A stretch of 12,751 bases of DNA from Caulobacter segnis (GCF_003243465.1 NZ_QFQZ01000103.1:1-12751), one strand, 5' to 3'; counted from the first letter of the stretch, positions 1 to 6,834 are shown. Numbers and translations are program-made. Notes: generated by a model not told the origin, from the letters alone.

Positions 1-79
1 CACCAGCCCGGCCTTCATCGTCATGAAGGCCGCCAAGGCGTTCACCGACAAGACCACGGCGCCCAACCAGATGTGGCAG
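1..79 (+). pseudogene. IS3-family transposase (OrfB) remnant
   Basis: The frame starting at base 2 reads TSPAFIVMKAAKAF followed by TDKTTAPNQMWQ. This resembles the stretch just before the first catalytic Asp of the rve (DDE) domain in IS3-family OrfB transposases, where the usual continuation is WQTDFTYLKV. Here the homology stops right after WQ (base 79). The open frame runs on to 235 with unrelated residues, so the first catalytic Asp and everything after it are missing. The piece enters from beyond the left window edge. It is a dead remnant that marks a recombination or insertion boundary. The family call rests on the remembered KTTAPNQxWQ signature. Confidence 0.65.
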
Positions 80-263
80 GCCTCGCCGTACCCATCAAAG
101 GTTCCAGGCTTTTGGAATTGCCAACGCCTGGGCTGCTGGATCTGCCCAGGCTTGACCTTGTCGCACGAGCTGAAGTGGCTGCAGCCGGATGATACGCCTG
201 CGTGTCATCGATCCTTGAACGACCGGCACTGCTGAGCCCGAACCGGTACGCCGTGATATAAAA
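80..263. other. Non-coding junction between IS remnant and first intact gene
   Basis: No convincing gene is seen here; the short frames on both strands have no recognisable motifs. The only clear structure is a perfect inverted repeat, GCCTGGGC (126-133) and GCCCAGGC (144-151), with a 10-base loop. No T-run follows it, so it is not a standard intrinsic terminator. The stretch just before the next gene (257-266) is locally AT-rich. Confidence 0.5.
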
Positions 264-269
264 TTGAGC

Positions 270-1004
270 ATGCAAATGGCCGACAAGATACCCCCTGAGA
301 TATTTCTAGAAATCAGGCGTGTCGCTAGCGCCGAGTGGCCCGACAGCCCGGAAATGCAACAATATATGGTCGATGCGGAAGCGACGGCTTACCGCAAGCT
401 TGCCAAGCTCGATTTCGGAGGGGCGCTTGAGCAAAAAGCGGCGATCCTCAAAGAAGCCCACGAATACTACCAATCCTGGCAGGACATCGTCAGCTTCGTC
501 TCGGAAGAGGTCGATGCCTTCAACACCTTGGCAGCCTTCGCACCGGAAGATGTGCCGGTTGGCTTCGTCACAGAGCAGAAGCGTAAAGCCCGTGTCGAAC
601 ACGACTGGTTTGCGTCCCAGCTTGAAGACGTCCAGCAAGCGGTAGAAGCCTATCGCTACGTCCAGCGCACACGCGCGAAGGTGGGGCCTATCCGTGATCT
701 CCTCGTCCGGATGGAGTCAATCATCGGGTCAGAATGCTACAACGCCAACATTCAGAACTATAGCGCCTGGGGTGTTTGGGAGGGCGAGGGCCGCGCGTTC
801 CGTTATCCCGTGACTTACATTCGCAATGGCCAGGAAGAGAAGCGCAAGGCCCGAACTGATGACCTGGAGCCCGAAGCGCTGATCACCGGTCATTACAAGT
901 TTGGAGCCAACGAGCTGAGTATTCACCGGGCTCTGGTGCGCATCATCGATATGCTCAGAAACGACTACGACCTTAAAATTCCCGGCGACGAAGACCGTGC
1001 CTAG
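270..1004 (+). CDS. Hypothetical protein, function unknown
   Basis: I do not recognise this protein. The frame is open from a TTG at 264, but ATG at 270 or 276 is the likelier start (about 243-245 residues); none has a clear Shine-Dalgarno sequence. The N-terminal two thirds are charged and probably helical, with many Glu, Lys and Ala residues and no membrane span or signal peptide. The C-terminal third contains aromatic-rich stretches (NYSAWGVWEG, YPVTYIRNG) that suggest a small beta-rich domain. The gene is visibly less GC-rich than hipA next to it, which fits horizontal acquisition. A cytoplasmic protein is likely. It stands alone between the IS remnant and the hip operon, and nothing in the context assigns a role. 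Confidence 0.75.
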   Translation: MQMADKIPPEIFLEIRRVASAEWPDSPEMQQYMVDAEATAYRKLAKLDFGGALEQKAAILKEAHEYYQSWQDIVSFVSEEVDAFNTLAAFAPEDVPVGFVTEQKRKARVEHDWFASQLEDVQQAVEAYRYVQRTRAKVGPIRDLLVRMESIIGSECYNANIQNYSAWGVWEGEGRAFRYPVTYIRNGQEEKRKARTDDLEPEALITGHYKFGANELSIHRALVRIIDMLRNDYDLKIPGDEDRA

Positions 1005-1019
1005 GGAACGCGAGTTCTC
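1004..1019 (+). terminator. Possible weak terminator hairpin
   Basis: Immediately at the stop codon of the 270-1004 gene, GGGAAC pairs with GTTCTC (one G-T pair) around a GCGA tetraloop of the stable GNRA class. There is no U-tract downstream, so this may be an mRNA 3' end stabiliser and not an intrinsic terminator. Confidence 0.3.
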
Positions 1020-1103
1020 GCCTGCTTCGTCTTCGCTGCTTTGACCCATGTGACGCGATCGCTATTCCGCGTGGGGCAATAATTCGCCCGCGACCTATCG
1101 GCA

Positions 1104-1117
1104 GTCCAGGTTTGGAC
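1104..1117. promoter_or_regulatory. Putative HipB operator 1
   Basis: GTCCA-GGTT-TGGAC is an inverted repeat with 5-base arms and a 4-base spacer. It has the same half-sites and spacing as the second site at 1145-1158, and the centres are 41 bp apart (about four helical turns). HipB-type antitoxins are known to autorepress through paired inverted-repeat operators. It overlaps a possible -35 element (TTGGAC, 1112-1117). Confidence 0.6.
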
Positions 1118-1141
1118 AATTAACTTGCAAAGTGCATGGTA

Positions 1142-1161
1142 ACTGTCCATTTATGGACAGT
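1142..1161. promoter_or_regulatory. Putative HipB operator 2
   Basis: A perfect inverted repeat with 9-base arms: ACTGTCCAT, two central bases, ATGGACAGT. Its core GTCCA-TTTA-TGGAC matches operator 1. It lies inside the frame if hipB starts at ATG 1136, but just upstream of the alternative GTG start at 1160. This position argues for the later start. Confidence 0.65.
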
Positions 1162-1495
1162 GCTAAAGACGCCATCCGAAATCCTGCAAGACCTCGCTGG
1201 GCGCATTAAGGCGCGACGAGTCGCCTTGGGCTGGCCCCAGCTGGAGGCCGCTCAACGGGCCGGCGTCGCCTACCGGACCTGGCGGCGTTTGGAGAACGAA
1301 GGTCAAGCCTCGCTGGAGGACATGGTCAAGGCCGCTGTCGCCCTGCGCTGCGAAGATGCGCTGAGCGGATTGTTTCCCCTCCCTGCGGCCAGCAGCCTCG
1401 ATGCGCTCCTGGCGCAGCAGGCCGCCGACGCCGGGACACGGCCGGCGCGTGTGCGGGCGCCCAGGTCACGACCTGCGAAGGCTCCGCGCCCATGA
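1160..1495 (+). CDS. hipB: HipB-like HTH antitoxin / autorepressor
   Basis: This small cytoplasmic DNA-binding protein would neutralise the HipA kinase encoded next to it and repress its own operon. The Xre-type helix-turn-helix spans about residues 7-45 (counted from GTG): LAGRIKARRVALG, then AAQRAGVAYRTWRRLEN, as in HipB and phage repressors. The tail is Pro/Arg-rich and basic. The frame is open from ATG 1136 (119 residues), but that puts a perfect operator inside the first eight codons. GTG at 1160 (111 residues) avoids this and gives the usual short N-terminus before the HTH. Neither start has a good Shine-Dalgarno, and a leaderless mRNA is possible. The gene overlaps hipA by four bases (ATGA), indicating translational coupling. 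Start uncertain; family call strong. Confidence 0.85.
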   Translation: MLKTPSEILQDLAGRIKARRVALGWPQLEAAQRAGVAYRTWRRLENEGQASLEDMVKAAVALRCEDALSGLFPLPAASSLDALLAQQAADAGTRPARVRAPRSRPAKAPRP

Positions 1496-2745
1496 AGCTT
1501 GCGCCCGGGACCCCGCTGGCCGCCAACCTGGTCTTTGGCGAGGGCCAGCCCCCCCTCCCCGTCGGCCGGCTGGCCATGGCCGGCGGCCTGGCGCAGCTGG
1601 AATGGTCGCCGGAGCTGGTCGCCGCGCCTCTCCCCGTTTCGGCCCTACTCTATCCGCCCGAACCCGGCTTGCATCCCGCGCGCGGCCGGGAGTTTGAAGG
1701 TCTGCACGGTTTTCTCGCTGACAGCCTGCCTGAAGGCTGGGGCTTCCTCGTCATGCGGCGACGCTTGAGCAAGCTGGGCGTCGCTATCGAGACGCTAAGC
1801 GCCCTGGATCGGCTCGCCCTGGTCGGCGACCACGGCCGCGGCGCCCTCACCTACCGCCCGGCGACCGCGCCGCCGCCGGAGGTCGAAAGCCTCGATCTCG
1901 ACGCCCTGGCCGCCGAGTCGACCGCGATCCTGACTGGCCACGAAGGCGCGCTGGCCGACACCTTGGCCACCCTGGCGGGCGGCTCGGGCGGCGCCCGGCC
2001 CAAGGTTCACGTCGGGTTCGACGCCGAAGGGCGGGTCTCGGTCTCAGAAGGCGAGACCGCCGCCGGCCACGAGGCCTGGATCGTCAAGTTCGCCGCGACC
2101 AACGATCCTCCCGACATCGGTCCCATCGAAGCGGCCTATGCGGCCATGGCCGTGGCCGCCGGTCTGGCCATGGCCCCCTATCGGCTGCTGCCGTCAAAGA
2201 CGGGGCCCGGCTATTTCGCCACCCGCCGTTTCGATCGCCCAGAGCCTGGTCGGCGCCTGCACATGGTCTCGTTGAGCGGCGCGGTCGAGGCGCCTTGGCG
2301 CACGCCCGCAAGCTACGATCTCTTCCTGCGCGCGACACTGGCCATCACCCGCCACGCTGACGACCTGCACGCGGCCTTCCGGCGCATGGTCTTCAATGTT
2401 CTTTCCAGCAATCGGGATGATCATACGCGGCAGCACAGCTATTTGATGGACGAGGCCGGGGAGTGGCGGCTCGCTCCAGCCTATGACCTGACCTATTCGA
2501 CGGGGCCGGGCGGCGAGCACTACCTCGACATCGAGGGCGAGGGCAAAAACCCGACCCGCGACCAGGTCCGCAGCCTCGGACGTCGCCATGGTCTGCACGA
2601 TAGGCTGATCGACACCATCATCGATGAGGTCCGCGCCGCCGTGGCGGACTGGACGCGCTTCGCCAACGAGGCCGGCGTTAGCCGGGCGTCCCAAAGCGAA
2701 ATTCAGTCCGCCCACCGGTCAGTTGTTTCGGCGTTCTTGACCTAA
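1492..2745 (+). CDS. hipA: HipA-family Ser/Thr kinase toxin
   Basis: HipA toxins are cytoplasmic protein kinases; E. coli HipA phosphorylates glutamyl-tRNA synthetase and causes growth arrest and persistence. The product has 417 residues (E. coli HipA 440). The N-terminal HipA domain covers about 10-120 (HGFLADSLPEGWG near 72-84). The Gly-rich nucleotide and autophosphorylation loop is GGSGGARPK (163-171, Ser165). The likely ATP lysine is in WIVKF (Lys199). The catalytic loop is SNRDDH (306-311, probable catalytic Asp309), and the metal-binding DFG-like Asp is in APAYDLTYS (Asp332). The catalytic-loop Asn found in E. coli HipA appears to be Gln314 here (HTRQHS). It starts at ATG overlapping the hipB stop and is coupled to it. 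Target unknown. The product is full length and looks intact. Confidence 0.92.
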   Translation: MKLAPGTPLAANLVFGEGQPPLPVGRLAMAGGLAQLEWSPELVAAPLPVSALLYPPEPGLHPARGREFEGLHGFLADSLPEGWGFLVMRRRLSKLGVAIETLSALDRLALVGDHGRGALTYRPATAPPPEVESLDLDALAAESTAILTGHEGALADTLATLAGGSGGARPKVHVGFDAEGRVSVSEGETAAGHEAWIVKFAATNDPPDIGPIEAAYAAMAVAAGLAMAPYRLLPSKTGPGYFATRRFDRPEPGRRLHMVSLSGAVEAPWRTPASYDLFLRATLAITRHADDLHAAFRRMVFNVLSSNRDDHTRQHSYLMDEAGEWRLAPAYDLTYSTGPGGEHYLDIEGEGKNPTRDQVRSLGRRHGLHDRLIDTIIDEVRAAVADWTRFANEAGVSRASQSEIQSAHRSVVSAFLT

Positions 2746-2970
2746 GTTAGGGTCGCGTCAGCCATGGCCCGCCCGCCGATTGGGTCGTGAATATCGGACA
2801 CATAGACGACAGAGCGCTCTTTGATAGGGCCTCTCCCCCGCGCTGGGCACTTAGCCCAAGTGCTTGCACGCCCCTTACGCCGTGGCGCGCGCCGCGACGT
2901 GCTGGCCACGGGAGGCTCTCACACATTGACGAGGTGGGGCCCGACAGCCGGCTGCTCGTTTAGGATTTAT
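2746..2970. other. Intergenic region, hip operon to par promoter
   Basis: I see no gene here; a 64-codon frame at 2821-3015 has no recognisable motif and runs into promoter-like DNA. There are two small inverted repeats. The first, GACCTAA/TTAGGGTC (2739-2754), is imperfect and spans the hipA stop. The second is GCACTT-AGCCC-AAGTGC (2847-2863). Neither has a T-run. Base composition shifts from GC-rich to AT-rich after about 2958, toward parA. Confidence 0.5.
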
Positions 2971-2984
2971 TTACCATACGCCTG

Positions 2985-3049
2985 GATGAAAGTTTTCATC
3001 TTTGTTTTTGGCTAAATTCATTCAAACCTGCTCTCTCAGCCCAGGTTTG
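2985..3049 (+). promoter_or_regulatory. parA promoter/operator region with two palindromes
   Basis: An AT-rich leader upstream of parA holds two perfect inverted repeats: GATGAAA-GT-TTTCATC (2985-3000) and CAAACCTG (3023-3030) with CAGGTTTG (3042-3049), spaced by 11 bases. ParA proteins with an N-terminal helix-turn-helix commonly autorepress from such sites, so these are candidate ParA operators. No confident -35/-10 pair was assigned. Confidence 0.5.
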
Positions 3050-3075
3050 GCGATTCACAGTGGGGACGGCGACAA

Positions 3076-4284
3076 ATGGATTCGATCGTGACCGAAGCGG
3101 ATCGGATTGGCCAATTGGCCAACGCCGGCGAGCAAATGGTTGAGCGGCTTCGTCGAACAGCGTTTCTCCCCGGGCAGACCAAGAGCTTGGATGTTCGTAT
3201 CGGCATCGCTGAGGCCGCCGAGCTACTGGGATGCTCGTCCAATCGAATCCGGATGGCCGAACAAGATGGTCGCCTCCCCTCCCCGCCTGAGTCCGAGAGC
3301 GGTCGCCGGATTGGCTATGATATCCCCGCCCTCTTGAACATGCGGCAGGTCTTGGGCGCCTCACCGCGACGTGGGCCTAACGATCCACCGTCCATAATCA
3401 CGGTTCAGAATTTTAAGGGCGGCGTTGGGAAGTCGACGGTTACGACGCACCTGGCTCACTATCTCGCCGTCGCTGGCTATCGCGTGCTCGTGGTCGACTG
3501 CGATAGCCAGGCCACGACCACGACGCTCTTTGGCTTCAACCCTCACTTCGCCATACGGCGGGAGGAGACCCTCTATCCGTACCTGTCGATAGAGCCCACC
3601 CAAGACGATCTGGCCTATGCGGTTAAAAAAACCGTGTGGCCAAACGTCGACCTTATCCCCTCGAACCTGCAGATGTTCGACATCGAATATGAGCTCGCCG
3701 CGGCGGGAACTGGCGGTGGCGGGGTTCTGGCCTCACGGTTCCGGAAGCTCCGCGAGGGTCTCTTTGAACTGGCCCAGGACTACGACGTGGTTCTGCTGGA
3801 TCCACCGCCGGCGCTGGGGACAATTTCGCTTGCCGTCATGCAGGCGGCCAATGCGCTCTTGGTCCCCTTGGCGGCGACGACGCCAGATTTCTGCTCGACC
3901 GTTCAGTTTCTGTCGATGATGGACCAGGTCATCGGTCAGCTCACCGCAGCAGGCATCACCGTCGAGTACGACTTCTGCCGGCTGATATGCTCCAAGTTCA
4001 ACGCCAATGACCCCAGCCAAGACATGGTCCAGCGCGTCATGGATCAGGCCTTTGGTCCCGCCCTTCTGCCCATCCCCATCCTCGAGTCGGCTGAGATCAG
4101 TCACGCCGCTCTTCGGATGATGACGGTGTATGAACTGGAAAGGCCGATCGGAACGCCAAGGACCCACAAGCGCTGCCGCTCCAATCTTGATGAAGCGCTT
4201 TCGCAGGTGGAACAGCTTGTCCGCCGCCGCTGGGGTCGTCCCTTGGTCCAACCAGCCCCCTCGCTGGCCGCAGTGACCGCCTGA
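3076..4284 (+). CDS. parA: ParA partition ATPase with N-terminal HTH
   Basis: This is a Walker-type ATPase that moves or positions plasmid copies on the nucleoid together with ParB bound to parS. At 402 residues it is of the large type Ia class. Residues about 43-92 form a MerR-like helix-turn-helix (IAEAAELLGCSSNRIRMAEQ then GRRIGYD), a feature of autorepressing ParA/RepA. The deviant Walker A is KGGVGKST (114-121), A' is VLVVDCDSQ (137-145, Asp141) and Walker B is VVLLDPPPALG (238-248). GGGGA is found upstream of the ATG. parB follows after 19 bases, so the two form an operon. The frame is complete with no missing key residue. Type Ia assignment is firm; autorepression is inferred. Confidence 0.95.
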   Translation: MDSIVTEADRIGQLANAGEQMVERLRRTAFLPGQTKSLDVRIGIAEAAELLGCSSNRIRMAEQDGRLPSPPESESGRRIGYDIPALLNMRQVLGASPRRGPNDPPSIITVQNFKGGVGKSTVTTHLAHYLAVAGYRVLVVDCDSQATTTTLFGFNPHFAIRREETLYPYLSIEPTQDDLAYAVKKTVWPNVDLIPSNLQMFDIEYELAAAGTGGGGVLASRFRKLREGLFELAQDYDVVLLDPPPALGTISLAVMQAANALLVPLAATTPDFCSTVQFLSMMDQVIGQLTAAGITVEYDFCRLICSKFNANDPSQDMVQRVMDQAFGPALLPIPILESAEISHAALRMMTVYELERPIGTPRTHKRCRSNLDEALSQVEQLVRRRWGRPLVQPAPSLAAVTA

Positions 4285-4303
4285 GGCGTCTGGAGGAAGC
4301 ACG

Positions 4304-5416
4304 ATGTCCAAACGCCAATCCGACTACCTGAATTCCCTTCTTGGCCCTGATCCGGCCGCTGTGGAGCCCGCGGCGGAGCCGGTGACGTCCGCGCCCCAGC
4401 CGGCGGCCGTGAGCAGTCCCGATCCGATCTCCCCTCCCCTCTCCTCTGCACGTACCGCGCCAGGTATGACCTTGCTCGCGCGAGAGTCCGCCTTGGCCCG
4501 GATCGCGGCGGGCGAGGTTAAACAGGTCACCCAGCTTCTGCTCGACCCAGCGCGCGTGCGGATCTGGGTGGGCAACGCGCGGCATCAGCAAAGCCTGAAC
4601 GAGGCGGCCTGTCGTGATTTGATCGACTCTATCCTGGCCGAGGGCGGTCAGAAAGTGCCGGTGGTCGTAAGGCGCGTGTCAGACGACCCGCAGCATGATT
4701 ACGAGCTCATTGCTGGAACCCGACGGCACTGGTCCATCAGCTGGCTGCGGGCCAATAGCTACCCTGATTTACAGCTTCTGGCCCAGGTGCAGTCGCTCGA
4801 TGATGAGAGCGCGTTTCGGCTCGCGGACCTTGAGAACCGGGCGCGCAAAGACGTCTCGGATTTTGAACGAGCGAGGAACTATCGCGACGCATTGAAGAGC
4901 TATTACGGCGACCGGCAGATCCGGATGGCTGAACGCCTCAACCTATCCAAAGGCTGGCTCTCCAAGATGCTCTCGGTCGCGGATATCCCTGATTGGGCCG
5001 TTTCAGCATTCTCAGGGCTTGGCGATATCCAGCTGAAAACTTGCTACCCGCTCGCCCAACGCATCAAGGCGGTCTCGCAAGCTGACCCAACCGCCTTGAA
5101 GCGGATGCAGAAGGAAGCGGCCCGGCTCAAGCAGGAGCAGCGTTCGCGGCTGGACACGGGGCAGCCACCACTAGGCGCCGCTGAAGTCGCAGACGCCCTC
5201 ATCAAGGCCGCACAATCGCCTAGCCAAGAGCAGGAGTCGCTGTTCGCAGCCGACTCGGTGCATGGTCGACGGGCTTTGTCTGTGCTTTCCGCCAATAGGA
5301 ACGGTGCGACGCTTCGAATCCACGCGGGGTCAGGCGCAAGCGAGGCCGAACTGTTGAGCCTGGTGGAGCAAGCCTTGGCTTTTCTGCGGTCGCGCGGCCG
5401 AGGCCTCGCCGACTAG
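4304..5416 (+). CDS. parB: ParB/RepB-type centromere-binding protein
   Basis: This 370-residue CTPase-fold DNA-binding protein would load at parS, spread, and activate the ParA ATPase. The N-terminal 60 residues are Pro/Ala/Ser-rich and probably carry the ParA-contacting end. The ParB N domain spans about 80-185 and includes ELIAGTRRHW (134-143, the position of the GxRRxxA nucleotide box) and ENRARKDVSDFERA (177-190). The central helix-turn-helix for parS lies near RQIRMAERLNLSKGWLSKML (204-223). The C-terminal region (265-370) is Lys/Arg/Gln-rich, then a likely dimerisation segment. The start is fixed by an excellent Shine-Dalgarno, GGAGGAAG at 4292-4299, just before the ATG. Two candidate parS palindromes begin 9 bases after its stop. 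Confidence 0.94.
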   Translation: MSKRQSDYLNSLLGPDPAAVEPAAEPVTSAPQPAAVSSPDPISPPLSSARTAPGMTLLARESALARIAAGEVKQVTQLLLDPARVRIWVGNARHQQSLNEAACRDLIDSILAEGGQKVPVVVRRVSDDPQHDYELIAGTRRHWSISWLRANSYPDLQLLAQVQSLDDESAFRLADLENRARKDVSDFERARNYRDALKSYYGDRQIRMAERLNLSKGWLSKMLSVADIPDWAVSAFSGLGDIQLKTCYPLAQRIKAVSQADPTALKRMQKEAARLKQEQRSRLDTGQPPLGAAEVADALIKAAQSPSQEQESLFAADSVHGRRALSVLSANRNGATLRIHAGSGASEAELLSLVEQALAFLRSRGRGLAD

Positions 5417-5424
5417 GCCTCAAA

Positions 5425-5442
5425 AGTTTCCCCGGGGAAACT
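5425..5442. promoter_or_regulatory. parS: Candidate parS site 1 (perfect 18-bp palindrome)
   Basis: AGTTTCCCCGGGGAAACT is a perfect palindrome just after the parB stop. The outer GTTTC/GAAAC arms are like those of chromosomal parS (TGTTTCACGTGAAACA) and fit the GTT-N-AAC style of repABC centromeres, but the centre (CCCGGG) differs. A near-identical copy lies exactly 60 bp downstream. Function as parS is inferred from form and location. Confidence 0.75.
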
Positions 5443-5454
5443 CTGTTCGCTGCT

Positions 5455-5467
5455 CGCCAGGGTGGCG
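5455..5467. repeat. Short inverted repeat between the parS candidates
   Basis: CGCCA-GGG-TGGCG is a perfect 5-base-arm inverted repeat centred at 5461, close to midway between the two 18-bp palindromes (centres 5433.5 and 5493.5). It may be an operator or DNA bend site, or chance. Confidence 0.35.
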
Positions 5468-5484
5468 TGGGCATGGGTGAAGGA

Positions 5485-5502
5485 AGTTTCCCCAGGGAAA
5501 CT
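5485..5502. promoter_or_regulatory. parS: Candidate parS site 2
   Basis: AGTTTCCCCAGGGAAACT differs from site 1 at one central base and is otherwise palindromic. It sits 50 bp upstream of the chosen rep start. If rep began at the upstream ATG (5462), this site would be inside the gene, which is one reason to prefer the later start. Confidence 0.72.
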
Positions 5503-5551
5503 CGCGGCGAGGGAAGAGAGACGGCGCGCTTGTCTGGAACGGTCGAGCATC

Positions 5552-6682
5552 ATGGCTAGCAATACGAGCAAGGGGGCCGTGGAGCAGATCGACCTGTTTC
5601 TGCCCTATCTGGCTGATCTGAATCTCCGAGATCAGCGCGAGATGATGGAAAGGCCCTTCTTCAGCCTTTCGAAAAGCAAGCGCACCAAACCGATCGACTA
5701 CACCTCTCCCGACGGGAAGGTCTGGGTCCACGTTTCGGCCAATCCTGATTACGGCATGGCGACCATCTGGGACGCCGATATCCTGATCTACTGCGCCAGC
5801 GTCCTGAACGATTTGAAGGAGCGCCGGGTCAATGAGATCCCTCGCGTCCTGAAGGTCATGCCCTATGACATTCTGCGGAGTATCGGTCGTCCCGTAACGG
5901 GCCGCTCGTACGAGCTCCTGGGCGCTGCGCTCGACCGCCTGCAATCGACCACGGTCAAGACCAACATCCGGGCGGATCAGCGGCGAGAGGCGACCTTCTC
6001 CTGGCTCGATAGCTGGAGCCAATTGGTCGACGAGAAGACCGATCGCTCGCGCGGGATCTCGATCGCGCTATCGAGTTGGTTCTACGACGGCGTCCTGATG
6101 GCCGGCGGGGTTTTGTCGATTGATCGGTCTTACTTCTCAATCACTGGGGGACGCGAGCGCTGGCTCTACAAGGTCGCCCGCAAGCATGCTGGCGGGGCAG
6201 GGGAGGAGGGCTTCGCGATCGCCCTTCCTACGCTCTTTGAAAAATCTGGCGCCGAAGGCCAGTATCGCCGGTTCAAGTTTGAAATGACCGCGCTGGTCCG
6301 GGAAAACGCTATCCCGGGTTATGAGCTCTCGCTTGAGCCAGCGGTAACCTCCAAGGAGCCCCTACTACGCATTCGGCGAAAATCTGCCGACAAGGCAAAG
6401 CCCGTGAGCAAGACGCCGGAGAATGCGGCCGCTCCGAAGAAAGCTGGATTTACGACGTCCACGCCCAGACCCATGGAACTGGAGCCGCGTGGGTACTTGA
6501 CCGATGAAACATTGGCCCACCTTCGTGAGCACTACAGAGGCTGGGATTTCCACGCCCTGCATAGAGAGTTTCAAACCTGGCTCCATGGTCAGGACGAGCG
6601 CCAGCCCGACCGTTATCAGAGCGCCTTCATTGGCTTTGTGCGCCGCTACCACGAGAAAAACCGATACCAACTGCGTGGCTAG
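5552..6682 (+). CDS. repA: RPA-family plasmid replication initiator (RepA)
   Basis: This 376-residue protein would bind the iterons downstream and start plasmid replication. It matches the RPA (replication initiator protein A) family of alphaproteobacterial plasmids. Hallmarks in order are MERPFFSLSKSK (32-43), YGMATIWDADILIYCASVL (67-85), RPVTGRSYELLGAALDRL (113-130) followed by TTVKTNI (133-139), a winged-helix-rich middle to about 275, a Lys/Pro/Ala linker (280-312), and a C-terminal module GWDFHALHREFQTWL (330-344) with SAFIGFVRRYH (357-367). The frame is open from ATG 5462 (406 residues), but homology begins after 5552 and a parS-like site lies in the extension. The weak upstream GGAACGG overlaps an iteron-like core, hinting at autoregulation. 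It lies 3' of parAB, probably in the same transcriptional direction with its own promoter between the parS sites. Confidence 0.92.
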   Translation: MASNTSKGAVEQIDLFLPYLADLNLRDQREMMERPFFSLSKSKRTKPIDYTSPDGKVWVHVSANPDYGMATIWDADILIYCASVLNDLKERRVNEIPRVLKVMPYDILRSIGRPVTGRSYELLGAALDRLQSTTVKTNIRADQRREATFSWLDSWSQLVDEKTDRSRGISIALSSWFYDGVLMAGGVLSIDRSYFSITGGRERWLYKVARKHAGGAGEEGFAIALPTLFEKSGAEGQYRRFKFEMTALVRENAIPGYELSLEPAVTSKEPLLRIRRKSADKAKPVSKTPENAAAPKKAGFTTSTPRPMELEPRGYLTDETLAHLREHYRGWDFHALHREFQTWLHGQDERQPDRYQSAFIGFVRRYHEKNRYQLRG

Positions 6683-6736
6683 CTTGGGCCCGGCGTCGTC
6701 CGGGGAGGGCGCTTTGCGGCCCGACCTCACACCAAC

Positions 6737-6752
6737 CGTTCCCGAAATGTCG
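6737..6752 (-). repeat. Inverted-orientation iteron
   Basis: Read on the minus strand this is CGACATTTCGGGAACG, matching the direct iterons (CGACACATCAGGAACG, CGACACCTCGGGAACA) at 14 of 16 positions if the A/C and A/G variation within the array is allowed. It lies 55 bases after the rep stop and about 144 bp before the direct array. Confidence 0.6.
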
Positions 6753-6769
6753 TGCGGTTCTGGACCGCA
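6753..6769. repeat. Inverted repeat beside the lone iteron
   Basis: TGCGGT-TCTGG-ACCGCA has perfect 6-base arms and a 5-base loop and directly abuts the inverted iteron. It could form a hairpin at the 3' end of the rep transcript; no T-run follows. Confidence 0.4.
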
Positions 6770-6800
6770 GGGCCAGCGGCGCTGCGATCCACGGCACATA

Positions 6801-6823
6801 CCGCTAGCGGCTGAACGTTTTTT
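6801..6823 (+). terminator. Possible rep terminator
   Basis: The palindrome CCGCTAGCGG (6801-6810) is followed after seven bases by six T residues (6818-6823). The stem is short and the T-run is displaced, so this is only a weak intrinsic terminator candidate for the rep transcript, placed just before the origin. Confidence 0.35.
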
Positions 6824-6834
6824 CTAGGGGAACG

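Noticed and set aside
2821..3015. 64-codon frame between hipA and parA
   Set aside because: No ribosome site, no motif, and it overlaps the palindromic par promoter region.
3733..4311. 192-codon minus-strand frame inside parA
   Set aside because: It is a shadow of the strongly supported parA gene.
5420..6022. 200-codon minus-strand frame over parS and rep
   Set aside because: Shadow of rep; the palindromic parS sites translate into repeats of the same peptide, which is an artefact.
6819..6834. GGGGAACG before the nested inverted repeat as a further iteron
   Set aside because: Only about half of the positions match the consensus.
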